DNA of 10,774 nucleotides, taken from contig VFMC01000010.1 of NCBI GenBank assembly GCA_006515795.1, positions 1-10,774 on the forward strand, read 5' to 3'. The DNA is from Acidimicrobiaceae bacterium (GTDB lineage Bacteria; Actinomycetota; Acidimicrobiia; Acidimicrobiales; Ilumatobacteraceae). The translations under genes and the position numbers were made by a program. The notes under the pieces were generated by a model that worked only from the letters and a program-made list of their open reading frames with translations, did not search any database and was not told where the DNA came from. Of the stretch, positions 1 to 6,564 are shown piece by piece (position 1 is the first letter of the stretch; each line of letters opens with the position of its first letter).

Positions 1-249
1 GGTGTCGAGGACTTCTGCCGAATCTGCAAGCGCTGCGTCGACGACTGTCCAGCCGACGCCATCCAGCACGACAAGCAGACGGTGCGCGGCGTCGAGAAGT
101 GGTACGTCGACTTCGACAAGTGCTTCCCCTACTTCGCGGAGACGTACGGATGCGCCGTCTGCATCGGCGTGTGCCCGTGGACCAAGCCCGGGCGCGCGAT
201 TTCGATCTCCGCCACCATGCTCCGACGCCGGCTCGGCCACCAGGAGTGA
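1..249 (+). CDS. C-terminal part of a di-[4Fe-4S] protein, reductive-dehalogenase-like (5' truncated)
   Basis: Only the last 82 codons are present; the reading frame is open through the left edge and ends at TGA 247-249. Two ferredoxin-type cluster motifs are visible. The first is C-x2-C-x2-C-x3-CP (Cys 6, 9, 12, 16 of the fragment). The second is C-x9-C-x2-C-x3-CP (Cys 41, 51, 54, 58), ending in CPWTKPG. The order of motifs and the segment GVEKWYVDFDKC between them resemble the C-terminal iron-sulfur domain of reductive dehalogenases (RdhA) more than epoxyqueuosine reductase QueG, which shares the layout. The clusters would pass electrons to a cofactor in the missing N-terminal part, so the substrate cannot be judged here. 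Whether a cobalamin-binding domain precedes the fragment is unknown. Confidence 0.75.
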   Translation, partial: GVEDFCRICKRCVDDCPADAIQHDKQTVRGVEKWYVDFDKCFPYFAETYGCAVCIGVCPWTKPGRAISISATMLRRRLGHQE

Positions 250-324
250 CCCGAGCGGCCTCGACCGCGTTCGACAACAGGTTCAGGTCCTCCCCCTCGC
301 CCGAGCGCCGAGCCGCGCCGGCGG

Positions 325-330
325 TACAGT
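325..330 (+). promoter_or_regulatory. -10 box for leaderless ctpE transcript
   Basis: TACAGT lies 6 nt before the GTG start at 337, which puts the expected transcription start on or next to the start codon. No Shine-Dalgarno sequence precedes the GTG, and no convincing -35 box is seen. The same hexamer at the same spacing precedes the nitroreductase gene on the other strand (8678-8683), which supports both calls. Confidence 0.55.
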
Positions 331-336
331 CAGCCG

Positions 337-2721
337 GTGCTCGACCCGGACGATCAAGCCGCCGCTCCGGACTCCATCCGTGGCCTCACGGCCGATCAGG
401 TTGCCCGACGCGTTGCCGCCGGCCTAACCAACGACGTACCGGCGGCACCGACGCGCACGGTGATGCAGATCGTGCGCGGCAACGTGCTCACGCCGATCAA
501 CCTCGTCATCGGCGTGCTCGCCGCGCTCGTGATCATCGCCGGTTCACCGAAGGATGCGCTGTTCGGCGGCGTGATCGTGGCCAACAGCGTCATCGGTGTT
601 CATCAGGAGCTGCGCGCAAAACGGGTGCTCGATGCGCTCAGCGTCGTCAGCGCCCCACGCGCCCAGGTGGTACGCGATGGCGTGCTGAACAGCATGCAGG
701 TGTGCGACCTCGTGCTCGACGATCTGGTGGAGTTGCGCGTCGGGGCCCAGGTGGTGGCCGACGGAACGATCGTGACGTCCGAGAACCTGGAGATCGACGA
801 GTCGCTGCTCACCGGCGAGGCAGACCCCGTGGCGAAGCAGGCCGGCGACGGGGTGCTGTCCGGCAGCGCCGTCGTTGCGGGCACGGCCCGGATGGTGGTC
901 GCCAAGGTTGGCGCCGACAACTACGCCGCGAGGCTCGCCGAGGAGGCGAGGCGGTTCACGCTCGTGAACTCTCCGCTGCGCAACGACGTGAACCGCATCG
1001 TCACCTTCGTCGGCACGCTGATCATCCCGGTCGGCCTCCTCCTCGCCAGTAGCCAGTTCTGGCGGCGCGACGAGAGCTGGCAGAACGCGATCATCAGCAC
1101 CGTCGCCGGCCTCGTGGGCATGGTGCCAGAGGGTCTCGTGCTGCTCACCAGCGTCGCCTTCGCAGTCGGCGTCGTCCGGCTCGGAAGCAAGCGCTGCCTC
1201 GTGCAGGAACTCCCGGCCATCGAAGTGCTCGCCAGGGTGGACGTGCTGTGCGCCGACAAGACCGGCACCATCACAGAAGGCTCGATGGCCGTAGCCGCTG
1301 TCACCGTGCTCGGCAACACGGATGCGGCGCTCGCCGAGGAAGTGCTCACCGCGCTCGCCCTGAACGATCCCGACCCGAACGCCACAACCCGTGCGCTGGC
1401 GATCCACTACTGCTCACCGAGCGACTGGCGGGTGAGCGGGAGGGTGCCGTTCTCGTCTGCCCGCAAGTGGAGCGCCACCACCTTCGACGGGCACGGCAGC
1501 TGGGTGCTGGGCGCTCCGGAGAACGTCCTGGGCGAAGGCTTCGCCGGCCCGTTGCGTGAGCAGGTGGAGGAGCAGGCGGCTGAAGGGCGCCGGGTGCTCG
1601 TGCTGGCGCGAGCGATCACGCCGATGGTCGAGGCCGCCGATGTCGCGCTTCCGGAGGTGGAACCTGTTGCGCTCGTGATGTTCGAAGACGTCGTGCGCGC
1701 CGACGCGCCCGAGACACTCAGGTTCTTCGCCGACCAAGGTGTGACCCTGAAGGTGATATCCGGCGACAACAACCTCACGGTCGGCGCCGTTGCCCGTCGC
1801 GCCGGTCTGTCGCACTGGCGCGACAACGTGAACGCGATGATGCTGCCCTCCATCGACGACACCGAGGCCTTCGCCGACGCGGTCGAGCGGTCATCGGTCT
1901 TCGGCAGGGTGACGCCCCATCAGAAGCGGGCGATGGTGCGTGCACTCCAACAGCGGGGACACACGGTGGCGATGACCGGCGACGGCGTGAACGACGTGCT
2001 CGCCCTCAAAGACGCCGACTGCGGTGTCGCGATGGCATCGGGCAGCGAGGCCACCCGCGGGGTGGCGCAACTCGTGCTGCTCGACTCGAACTTCTCGGCA
2101 CTTCCCGCCGTCGTCGCCGAAGGAAGGCGGGTCATCAACAACATCGAACGTGTCGCCAGCCTGTTCCTCGCCAAGACCACTTACTCGTTGATCCTGTCGG
2201 TTCTCACCGGCGTGTTCGCGCTCTCGTTCCCGCTCCGACCGATCCACCTCTCGATCCTCAGTTGGTTCACGATCGGAGTGCCGGCGTTCTTCATGGCGCT
2301 CGAGCCGAACGACCGGCGGGTGCACTCGGGTTTCCTCCGTCGCGTGCTCGGGCGATCGGTGCCGGCAGGTGTGGTGATCGCTTTCGCGACGATGGCGATG
2401 TTCGAGATCGCCAGGCTCGACGAGTCGATCGACGCCGATCACGCTCGGTCCGTGGCCGTGCTCGTGGCCGGCTCGGTGGCGTTGATGAACCTGTCTCGCG
2501 TGGCTCGACCGTTGAATCGGCTTCGCCTCGGTCTGGTCATCGCGATGGTGACCTTGTTCGCCCTCGCCTTCCTCGTGGCGTCCGCCCGTCGGCTGTTCGA
2601 GCTCCCGGTCACCGAATCCTGGACCTACGGCGTCGCCGCCGCGCTCATCGCCGCGGCCTACCCGCTGCTCGTGCTCGGCAATCGGATCACCGAGCGGTTC
2701 CACCGCCCGATGATGCGGTAG
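337..2721 (+). CDS. ctpE: Cation-transporting P-type ATPase, CtpE-like (calcium)
   Basis: This 794-residue membrane pump closely resembles mycobacterial CtpE (about 797 aa), a P-type ATPase linked to calcium uptake. Motifs appear in order: the actuator motif TGEA at 159-162, the membrane motif PEGL at 264-267, the phosphorylation site DKTGT with Asp307, and the hinge motif GDGVND at 548-553. Hydrophobic segments occur around 50-90, 220-285 and repeatedly after about 610, as expected for this family. There is no N-terminal heavy-metal-binding CxxC domain, which argues against a copper or zinc pump. GTG 337 is chosen because it sits 6 nt after a TACAGT box and gives a family-typical N-terminus (GLTADQVARRVAAGLTNDVP). 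The stop codon overlaps the proposed -10 box of the next gene. Calcium specificity is inferred from the CtpE likeness and is not proven by the motifs. Confidence 0.9.
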   Translation: MLDPDDQAAAPDSIRGLTADQVARRVAAGLTNDVPAAPTRTVMQIVRGNVLTPINLVIGVLAALVIIAGSPKDALFGGVIVANSVIGVHQELRAKRVLDALSVVSAPRAQVVRDGVLNSMQVCDLVLDDLVELRVGAQVVADGTIVTSENLEIDESLLTGEADPVAKQAGDGVLSGSAVVAGTARMVVAKVGADNYAARLAEEARRFTLVNSPLRNDVNRIVTFVGTLIIPVGLLLASSQFWRRDESWQNAIISTVAGLVGMVPEGLVLLTSVAFAVGVVRLGSKRCLVQELPAIEVLARVDVLCADKTGTITEGSMAVAAVTVLGNTDAALAEEVLTALALNDPDPNATTRALAIHYCSPSDWRVSGRVPFSSARKWSATTFDGHGSWVLGAPENVLGEGFAGPLREQVEEQAAEGRRVLVLARAITPMVEAADVALPEVEPVALVMFEDVVRADAPETLRFFADQGVTLKVISGDNNLTVGAVARRAGLSHWRDNVNAMMLPSIDDTEAFADAVERSSVFGRVTPHQKRAMVRALQQRGHTVAMTGDGVNDVLALKDADCGVAMASGSEATRGVAQLVLLDSNFSALPAVVAEGRRVINNIERVASLFLAKTTYSLILSVLTGVFALSFPLRPIHLSILSWFTIGVPAFFMALEPNDRRVHSGFLRRVLGRSVPAGVVIAFATMAMFEIARLDESIDADHARSVAVLVAGSVALMNLSRVARPLNRLRLGLVIAMVTLFALAFLVASARRLFELPVTESWTYGVAAALIAAAYPLLVLGNRITERFHRPMMR

Positions 2722-2724
2722 GTT
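2719..2724 (+). promoter_or_regulatory. Possible -10 box for leaderless glutathione peroxidase transcript
   Basis: TAGGTT begins with the TAG stop of the ATPase gene and lies 7 nt before ATG 2732. No Shine-Dalgarno sequence is seen. The peroxidase could be transcribed from here as a leaderless message, could be read through from the ATPase gene, or both. Confidence 0.4.
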
Positions 2725-2731
2725 CCCCGCC

Positions 2732-3202
2732 ATGTCACACATGTACGACCTCACCATGCCGTCGATCACCGGCGAGCCCGTCGACCTCGGCGACTACCGA
2801 GGTACGGTCTGCCTCGTCGTCAACGTCGCCAGCGCTTGAGGCCTCACCCCTCAGTACGCAGGTCTGCGTACTCTCCACGAAGACAACAAGGCGAGCGGCT
2901 TCTCGGTGCTCGCCTTCCCGTGCAACCAGTTCGGCGCCCAGGAACCCGGCACCGATGCCGAGATACTCGAGTTCGCCACGAGCAAGTACGACGTCACGTT
3001 CCCGATGTTCCACAAGATCGAGGTCAACGGCGACGGTGCCTGCGAGCTGTACACCTGGTTGAAGGCACAACAGGGCGACGGCGCCGACATCGGGTGGAAC
3101 TTCGAGAAGTTCCTCGTCGACCGTGAGGGGAACGTGGTGAAGCGCTACAGCCCCGTTGTGACCCCTGACCAAGTGGCCGACGACATCGCCGAACTGCTCT
3201 GA
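2732..3202 (+). CDS. Selenocysteine-containing glutathione peroxidase (TGA 2837-2839 read as Sec36)
   Basis: This is a thiol/selenol peroxidase that reduces H2O2 or lipid hydroperoxides. From ATG 2732 the frame runs to TGA 3200-3202, interrupted only by TGA at codon 36. That codon falls exactly at the catalytic position: NVASA-U-GLTPQYAGL matches the family motif NVAS(K)-[C/U]-GLTPQY. Both sides are intact. Downstream are FPCNQFGAQEPG (62-73), FPMFHKIEVNG (90-100) and WNFEKFLVD (122-130), giving the tetrad Sec36, Gln70, Trp122, Asn123. The length of 156 aa is normal for bacterial GPx. A hairpin with a GGTC loop begins 13 nt after the TGA (2853-2872) and serves as the SECIS. The position of the resolving Cys of thioredoxin-dependent GPx is Ala82. 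No signal peptide is seen, so it is probably cytosolic. A standard gene finder would call only a fragment from about 2906. A Cys-to-stop mutation is possible but unlikely given the hairpin. Confidence 0.9.
2853..2872 (+). promoter_or_regulatory. Bacterial SECIS hairpin of the selenoprotein GPx
   Basis: AGTACGCA (2853-2860) pairs perfectly with TGCGTACT (2865-2872) around the loop GGTC. The stem starts 13 nt after TGA 2837-2839 and the loop 21 nt after it, inside the window expected for bacterial SECIS elements read by SelB. The apex GCAGGTCTGC equals, from memory, that of the E. coli fdhF SECIS. The element lies wholly within coding sequence (codons 41-47), as bacterial SECIS elements do. Unlike fdhF, no bulged U is seen in the upper stem, and the region between the TGA and the stem does not extend the helix well. 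Confidence 0.85.
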
Positions 3203-3228
3203 CGCGCCGCCGAATCGGCCGATAGTCT
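3199..3228 (+). promoter_or_regulatory. Candidate sigma-70-type promoter for the 3284 gene
   Basis: CTGACG (3199-3204) and TAGTCT (3223-3228) are separated by 18 nt. The predicted transcription start is near 3235, leaving a leader of about 50 nt before ATG 3284. This differs from the leaderless pattern of the neighbouring genes. Confidence 0.4.
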
Positions 3229-3246
3229 CCGCGATACACGGCTTCC

Positions 3247-3276
3247 CCCGAACCAGTCCAACCACCTCTGTTCGGG
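3247..3276 (+). promoter_or_regulatory. 5'-leader inverted repeat touching the ribosome binding site
   Basis: CCCGAAC (3247-3253) pairs with GTTCGGG (3270-3276) across a 16-nt loop. The downstream arm overlaps the first bases of the Shine-Dalgarno run GGGAGGA (3274-3280) of the gene at 3284, and the loop contains CCACCTC, which could itself pair with GAGG. The structure may reduce ribosome access. No ligand or protein partner is suggested by the sequence. Confidence 0.4.
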
Positions 3277-3283
3277 AGGATCC

Positions 3284-3865
3284 ATGTCCGCGCATCACCG
3301 GGCGCCGCGCCAGGCGCCGCATCGGGCGAGACGTCGTTCGCACCGTCGCGCCATCCCCTGTTCGTTCGCCGGCGAGGCGTTCGCCGTCTGGTTCCCCGGC
3401 CCCGACGACCCGATCGCGCTCGAGTCGTTCGGCGATGTCGCGACGCTGGCGTTCGAGGTTCAAGAGATGCCCGCCACCCGTGAGGTGCTCGTGCTGCTCG
3501 ACGAGCTCCGCCGGGTCACGGCGATCGTGCTCGATCCTCCTCCTCCGCTCGGCGTGTTCATCGGGTGGAGCACCGTGCCGGGTGCGGAGGTGCCGTTCAG
3601 CCAGACGATCTCGATCGTGTTCACCGACGACGTCGGCCACATCGGCGACATCGGCGACGGATCGCCGTCGGCGCAGGATCGCGACGGCTACTTCGCGCTC
3701 CGCCGGCTGCACATGCTGCAGGGGTTGCAGCTCCTCGACGTCGTGCTGGTCGACACCGAGCGGGTCCGCAGCCTGGCCATCGCCTGCGATCCCGACGCGG
3801 TGTGGTTCGAGCCGTTCGCACCGCTGTCTCCATCCGGCGACATCGGCTCGGGCGAGGCGGCCTAG
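3284..3865 (+). CDS. Hypothetical protein, possibly a degenerate JAB/RadC-like domain
   Basis: This 193-residue protein of unknown function starts at ATG 3284, preceded 3 nt earlier by GGGAGGA (3274-3280), the clearest Shine-Dalgarno in the window. The first ~25 residues are rich in Arg and His and look disordered. The rest (about 28-180) alternates beta-like and helical segments, with VLVLLDELRRVTAIVLDPPP near 62-82 and LHMLQGLQLLDVVLVDTERV near 143-163. That last segment recalls the end of RadC/JAB-fold domains, where a helix leads into ..GIELLDHIIVG... The metal-binding HxH pair of that family is absent and only an S-x2-D remnant (Ser129, Asp132) is seen, so any such domain would lack catalysis. 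The resemblance is weak and is inference. No signal peptide or membrane segment is apparent. Confidence 0.75.
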   Translation: MSAHHRAPRQAPHRARRRSHRRAIPCSFAGEAFAVWFPGPDDPIALESFGDVATLAFEVQEMPATREVLVLLDELRRVTAIVLDPPPPLGVFIGWSTVPGAEVPFSQTISIVFTDDVGHIGDIGDGSPSAQDRDGYFALRRLHMLQGLQLLDVVLVDTERVRSLAIACDPDAVWFEPFAPLSPSGDIGSGEAA

Positions 3866-3881
3866 CTCAGGCCTAGCTCAG
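3860..3881 (+). repeat. 11-bp tandem duplication containing a stop codon
   Basis: GCCTAGCTCAG occurs twice head to tail (3860-3870 and 3871-3881). The first copy carries the TAG stop of the preceding gene. It is followed by imperfect repeats of a CTGACTC(A/G)G-type unit up to about 3910, suggesting local slippage. Confidence 0.7.
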
Positions 3882-3902
3882 CCGTCTGACTCAGCTGCCT
3901 GA

Positions 3903-3928
3903 CTCGGCCGTCCGACCGACCGGCCGAG
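3903..3928. terminator. Inverted repeat between the 3284 gene and the SDR gene: weak terminator or operator
   Basis: CTCGGCCG (3903-3910) and CGGCCGAG (3921-3928) form an 8-bp stem with a 10-nt loop. There is no T-tract after it, so it is a poor intrinsic terminator. It also sits just upstream of the proposed -10 box of the next gene (3934-3939), overlapping where a -35 element would lie, so a protein-binding site is equally possible. Confidence 0.35.
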
Positions 3929-3933
3929 CGTCC

Positions 3934-3939
3934 TACCAT
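3934..3939 (+). promoter_or_regulatory. -10 box for leaderless SDR transcript
   Basis: TACCAT lies 8 nt before ATG 3948. No Shine-Dalgarno sequence is present in the 20 nt before the start codon, consistent with a leaderless message. Confidence 0.45.
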
Positions 3940-3947
3940 GGCGGCCC

Positions 3948-4823
3948 ATGAGCACCATCTCCGTCGTCACCGGCGCGAACAGCGGCATCGGCCGCGCCAC
4001 CGCCATCCACCTCGCCGCGCAGGGGCATGTCGTCTACGGCACGGTCCGCAGCCTCGACCGCGCCGGCAAGCTGAGGGCGATGGCGGCCGACGCCGGCGTC
4101 GAGGTGAATCTGATCGAGCTCGACATCGCCGTCGACGCCTCTGTTCGTTCCGGGTTCGAACGGATCCTCGCCGAGACCGGTGGCGTTGTCGATGTTCTCG
4201 TCAACAACGCCGGGGTCGGCGGCAACGCCGTCGCCGAGGAGTGCCCACCACAGCTCTACCTCGACGTCATCAACGTGAACCTCTGCGGAGCCGTTCGCTG
4301 CCTGCAGCAGGTGCTGCCCGGCATGCGCGAGCGCCGACGCGGGGCGGTCGTGAACATCACCTCGATAGCTGGGCGCGTCGCTGCGCTCGCGCAGTCGCCG
4401 TACGTCGCCTCGAAGTGGGCGTTCGAGGGCCTCAGCGAGGGTCTCGCCCAGGAACTAGCACCATTCGGCATCCGCGTCGTGATCATCCAACCGGGTGTCA
4501 CCAAGAGCGCGATCTTCGCCAAGAACATCGATGCGCCCAACCAGAGCGGCGCCTACGACGCCGCCTACCGACGACTGTTCCAGTTCTACGCCGCCGGCCT
4601 CGCCAACGCGACCGACCCGTTCGAGGTTGGCGCGGTGATCCACCACGCCGTCACGACCCATACCCCGCAGTTGCGCTACCCGGTCAGCTGGGGCGGCCAT
4701 CAGCTCATCGACGGCCGGGCCGCGATGAGCGACGACGACTGGGTGGCGATGGGGGCGCTCGGCGACGACGACGAGTACTACGACGACTTCTCCCGCAGGT
4801 TCGGTCTCGACCTGCGCGTGTGA
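3948..4823 (+). CDS. Short-chain dehydrogenase/reductase (classical SDR)
   Basis: This 291-residue cytosolic NAD(P)-dependent oxidoreductase has a Rossmann fold. The dinucleotide motif TGANSGIG is at 8-15, NNAG at 86-89, the catalytic Asn in NVNL near 111, Ser139, and Y-x3-K as Tyr152/Lys156, so all active-site residues are present. Arg34 and the basic residues after the second strand (TVRSLDRAGK) favour NADP(H) by family rules, which is inference. The C-terminal tail beyond 250 is acidic (DDDEYYDD). The substrate cannot be told; the class includes alcohol, keto and steroid reductases. It ends 18 nt from the convergent end of the minus-strand operon, with no obvious terminator between them. 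Confidence 0.9.
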   Translation: MSTISVVTGANSGIGRATAIHLAAQGHVVYGTVRSLDRAGKLRAMAADAGVEVNLIELDIAVDASVRSGFERILAETGGVVDVLVNNAGVGGNAVAEECPPQLYLDVINVNLCGAVRCLQQVLPGMRERRRGAVVNITSIAGRVAALAQSPYVASKWAFEGLSEGLAQELAPFGIRVVIIQPGVTKSAIFAKNIDAPNQSGAYDAAYRRLFQFYAAGLANATDPFEVGAVIHHAVTTHTPQLRYPVSWGGHQLIDGRAAMSDDDWVAMGALGDDDEYYDDFSRRFGLDLRV

Positions 4824-4841
4824 ATCGGTGCGGCTGGCATG

Positions 4842-5156
4842 TCAGAGCGCGGCGCGGTGCAGCACGGCGCTGGCCGGGGTGATCTCCACATGGTCGTCGA
4901 ACACCCGAGCCCGGCCGTCGACGATCAGGCTGCAGTCGTGACCGCTCGCCGGTGGGAAGACCATCGTCACCTCCGGACGGGCACTGGCGTTCGCTCGGCT
5001 CGTCCTACCGGCCGTCGCCGCGAGCACGCCATCGACGAACTGCGTCGGCACGGCAAGCGAGTGAGCGCGCTGGTCGTCCGACACGGTGACCAGGAAGCCC
5101 CACGGGTGCTCGGCGAGCTTGGCTTCCAGTTCGTGGAGGGGAACGATGATGCTCAC
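4842..5156 (-). CDS. Small PNPOx-fold (pyridoxamine 5'-phosphate oxidase-like) protein
   Basis: This 104-residue protein is probably a single split-barrel domain of the kind that binds flavin or F420. Typical elements are the start HPWGFLVTVSDDQRAHSLAVP (around 17-37) and the conserved strand-turn-strand EVTMVFPP leading to the C-terminal DCSLIVDGRARVFDDHVEITP. The start is GTG at 5156-5154, overlapping the amidase stop by 4 nt (GTGA), so translation is probably coupled. It is the last gene of the four-gene operon. The function is unknown; relatives include F420- or FMN-dependent reductases and heme-binding proteins, and small stand-alone members often lack a known reaction. Confidence 0.75.
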   Translation of the reverse strand: MSIIVPLHELEAKLAEHPWGFLVTVSDDQRAHSLAVPTQFVDGVLAATAGRTSRANASARPEVTMVFPPASGHDCSLIVDGRARVFDDHVEITPASAVLHRAAL

Positions 5157-6564
5157 GCCGGCAGCGTAGCGAGCCCCGCCGTGCCGTCGACCCAGCCATC
5201 GTGGTCGAAGGCGTGGGCGATCTGGAGCAGCAGCAGGTCGGCCCCGGGCGGGGCCACCACCTGCACACCCACCGGCAGACCGCCGGCAGTGAACGCGAAC
5301 GGGATCGAGATCGCCGGACAGCCCGTGATCGTGATGTCGGTGCAGCTCCTCATCCACTCCAGGTAGTTGCTCATCGCCACACCCTCGATCTCGTGAACCC
5401 AATCGAGCTCGACCGGGAACGGCAGCACCTGAACCGTGGGCAAGGCCAACACGTCGTACCGTTCGAAGAAGCTGCGGACGCGCTGCTGCACGACGCCCCG
5501 TTCGCGCAGTGCCCTGCCTACGTCGGCCGCAGTCAACGATCGGGCCAGCTCGATGTTCCAGCGAATGGTGTCCTTCAGGTCGTCGTACCGGCGGTCGTAG
5601 AGCGGGCCGAAGTTGCGCTCGAAACTCACCGCCCGCAGCGTCTGGAAGATCCGCGACGTTCGCGACAGATCGGGGAAGTCGAGCTCGACCTCGGCCCCGT
5701 GATCGATGAAGCGCTGCGGTGTCCGAGCAAGGGCGGCGACCACGCCGCGTTCGATCGGCAGTCCACGGCATCAGGTCCCCATGCCACGCGCAGGCCGGCC
5801 AACGACCGGTCGAGCGGGCCGAACGGGCCCGCGTTGCTGCGCAACGGCGCGAGCGGGTGCGGGCCGGCGATCGCGCCCAGCAACAACGCAACATCGGCGG
5901 CGCAGCGAGCCATCGGACCCTCGGTGGCCAACGGGTCCCACGGATCGGTCGCGGGCCATTGCGGCACTGTGCCTGGCGTTGGCCGAAGTCCGATGACGTT
6001 GTTGAACGACGCCGGGTTGCGCAGCGACCCGCCGAGATCGCTGCCGTCGGCGAGCGGCACCATGCCACAGGTCAGCGCGGCGGCCGCACCGCCACTGGAG
6101 CCACCCGCCGAGAGCGACAGGTCGAAGGGGTTGCGGGTTGCGCCGAACACTCGGTTGAACGTGTGCGAGCCGGCGCCGAACTCGGGTGTGTTGGTCTTGC
6201 CGACGGTGACGCACCCGGCAGCCCGCATCCGCTCGATCACCAAGTCGTCGGCGTCGGGTACCTGCTCGGCGAAGATCGGCGAACCCATCGTGGTTCGGAT
6301 GCCGGCCGTGAGGGCCAGGTCCTTGTGCGCGATCGGAAGCCCATGCAATGGACCGAGCGACTCTCCGCGAGCGTGCGCGGCATCGGCGCGTTGAGCATCG
6401 TCCACGGCCCGGTCCAGTGCCAGCGTCACGATCGCGTTGACGACCGGGTTCACCCCGGCGATGCGGTCGAGGTGGGCATCGAGAACCTCACGCGCCGATG
6501 CCTCGCCACGAGCCAGCAGATCGGCGAAGTCGACCGCCGAGCGGCGCCACAGCTCCCCGCTCAC
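5153..6564 (-). pseudogene. Amidase-signature family hydrolase, disrupted by a one-base frameshift
   Basis: This enzyme hydrolyses amides through a Ser-cisSer-Lys triad. The start is GTG at 6564-6562, overlapping the matB stop by 4 nt. Lys81 (PIAHKDL), cis-Ser156 in GGSSGG (154-159) and nucleophile Ser180 (DLGGSLRNP) are all present. Around 5756 the reading frame breaks. Upstream it reads VAWGPDAVDCR; the matching continuation IERGVVAALARTPQRF is in another frame and runs to TGA at 5153-5155. One missing base restores a continuous 470-residue protein of normal family length (1412 nt + 1 = 471 codons). All catalytic residues precede the break, but the lost C-terminal third shapes the substrate pocket, so the truncated product is probably inactive. 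The cause may be a real mutation or a sequencing error. Its place beside matB suggests malonamate as a possible substrate, which is inference. Confidence 0.8.

Noticed and set aside
544..2769. Long minus-strand open frames (287 and 292 codons) opposite the P-type ATPase
   Set aside because: They mirror the codon structure of ctpE, show no recognisable domain, and have His/Arg/Glu-rich composition typical of shadow frames.
2837..2839. TGA as an ordinary nonsense mutation (pseudogene)
   Set aside because: It falls exactly at the Cys/Sec site, the rest of the frame is undamaged, and the hairpin at the right distance has the fdhF-type apex.
2906..3202. A stand-alone 98-codon GPx fragment starting at GTG 2906
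   Set aside because: It would lack the catalytic residue; sequence homologous to GPx continues in the same frame upstream through the TGA to ATG 2732, and a SECIS-like hairpin explains the TGA.
2735..3712. Long open frame on the minus strand (325 codons) across the GPx and 3284 genes
   Set aside because: It is antisense to two well-supported genes, has low-complexity Arg/Glu/Val composition, and is an expected by-product of high GC.
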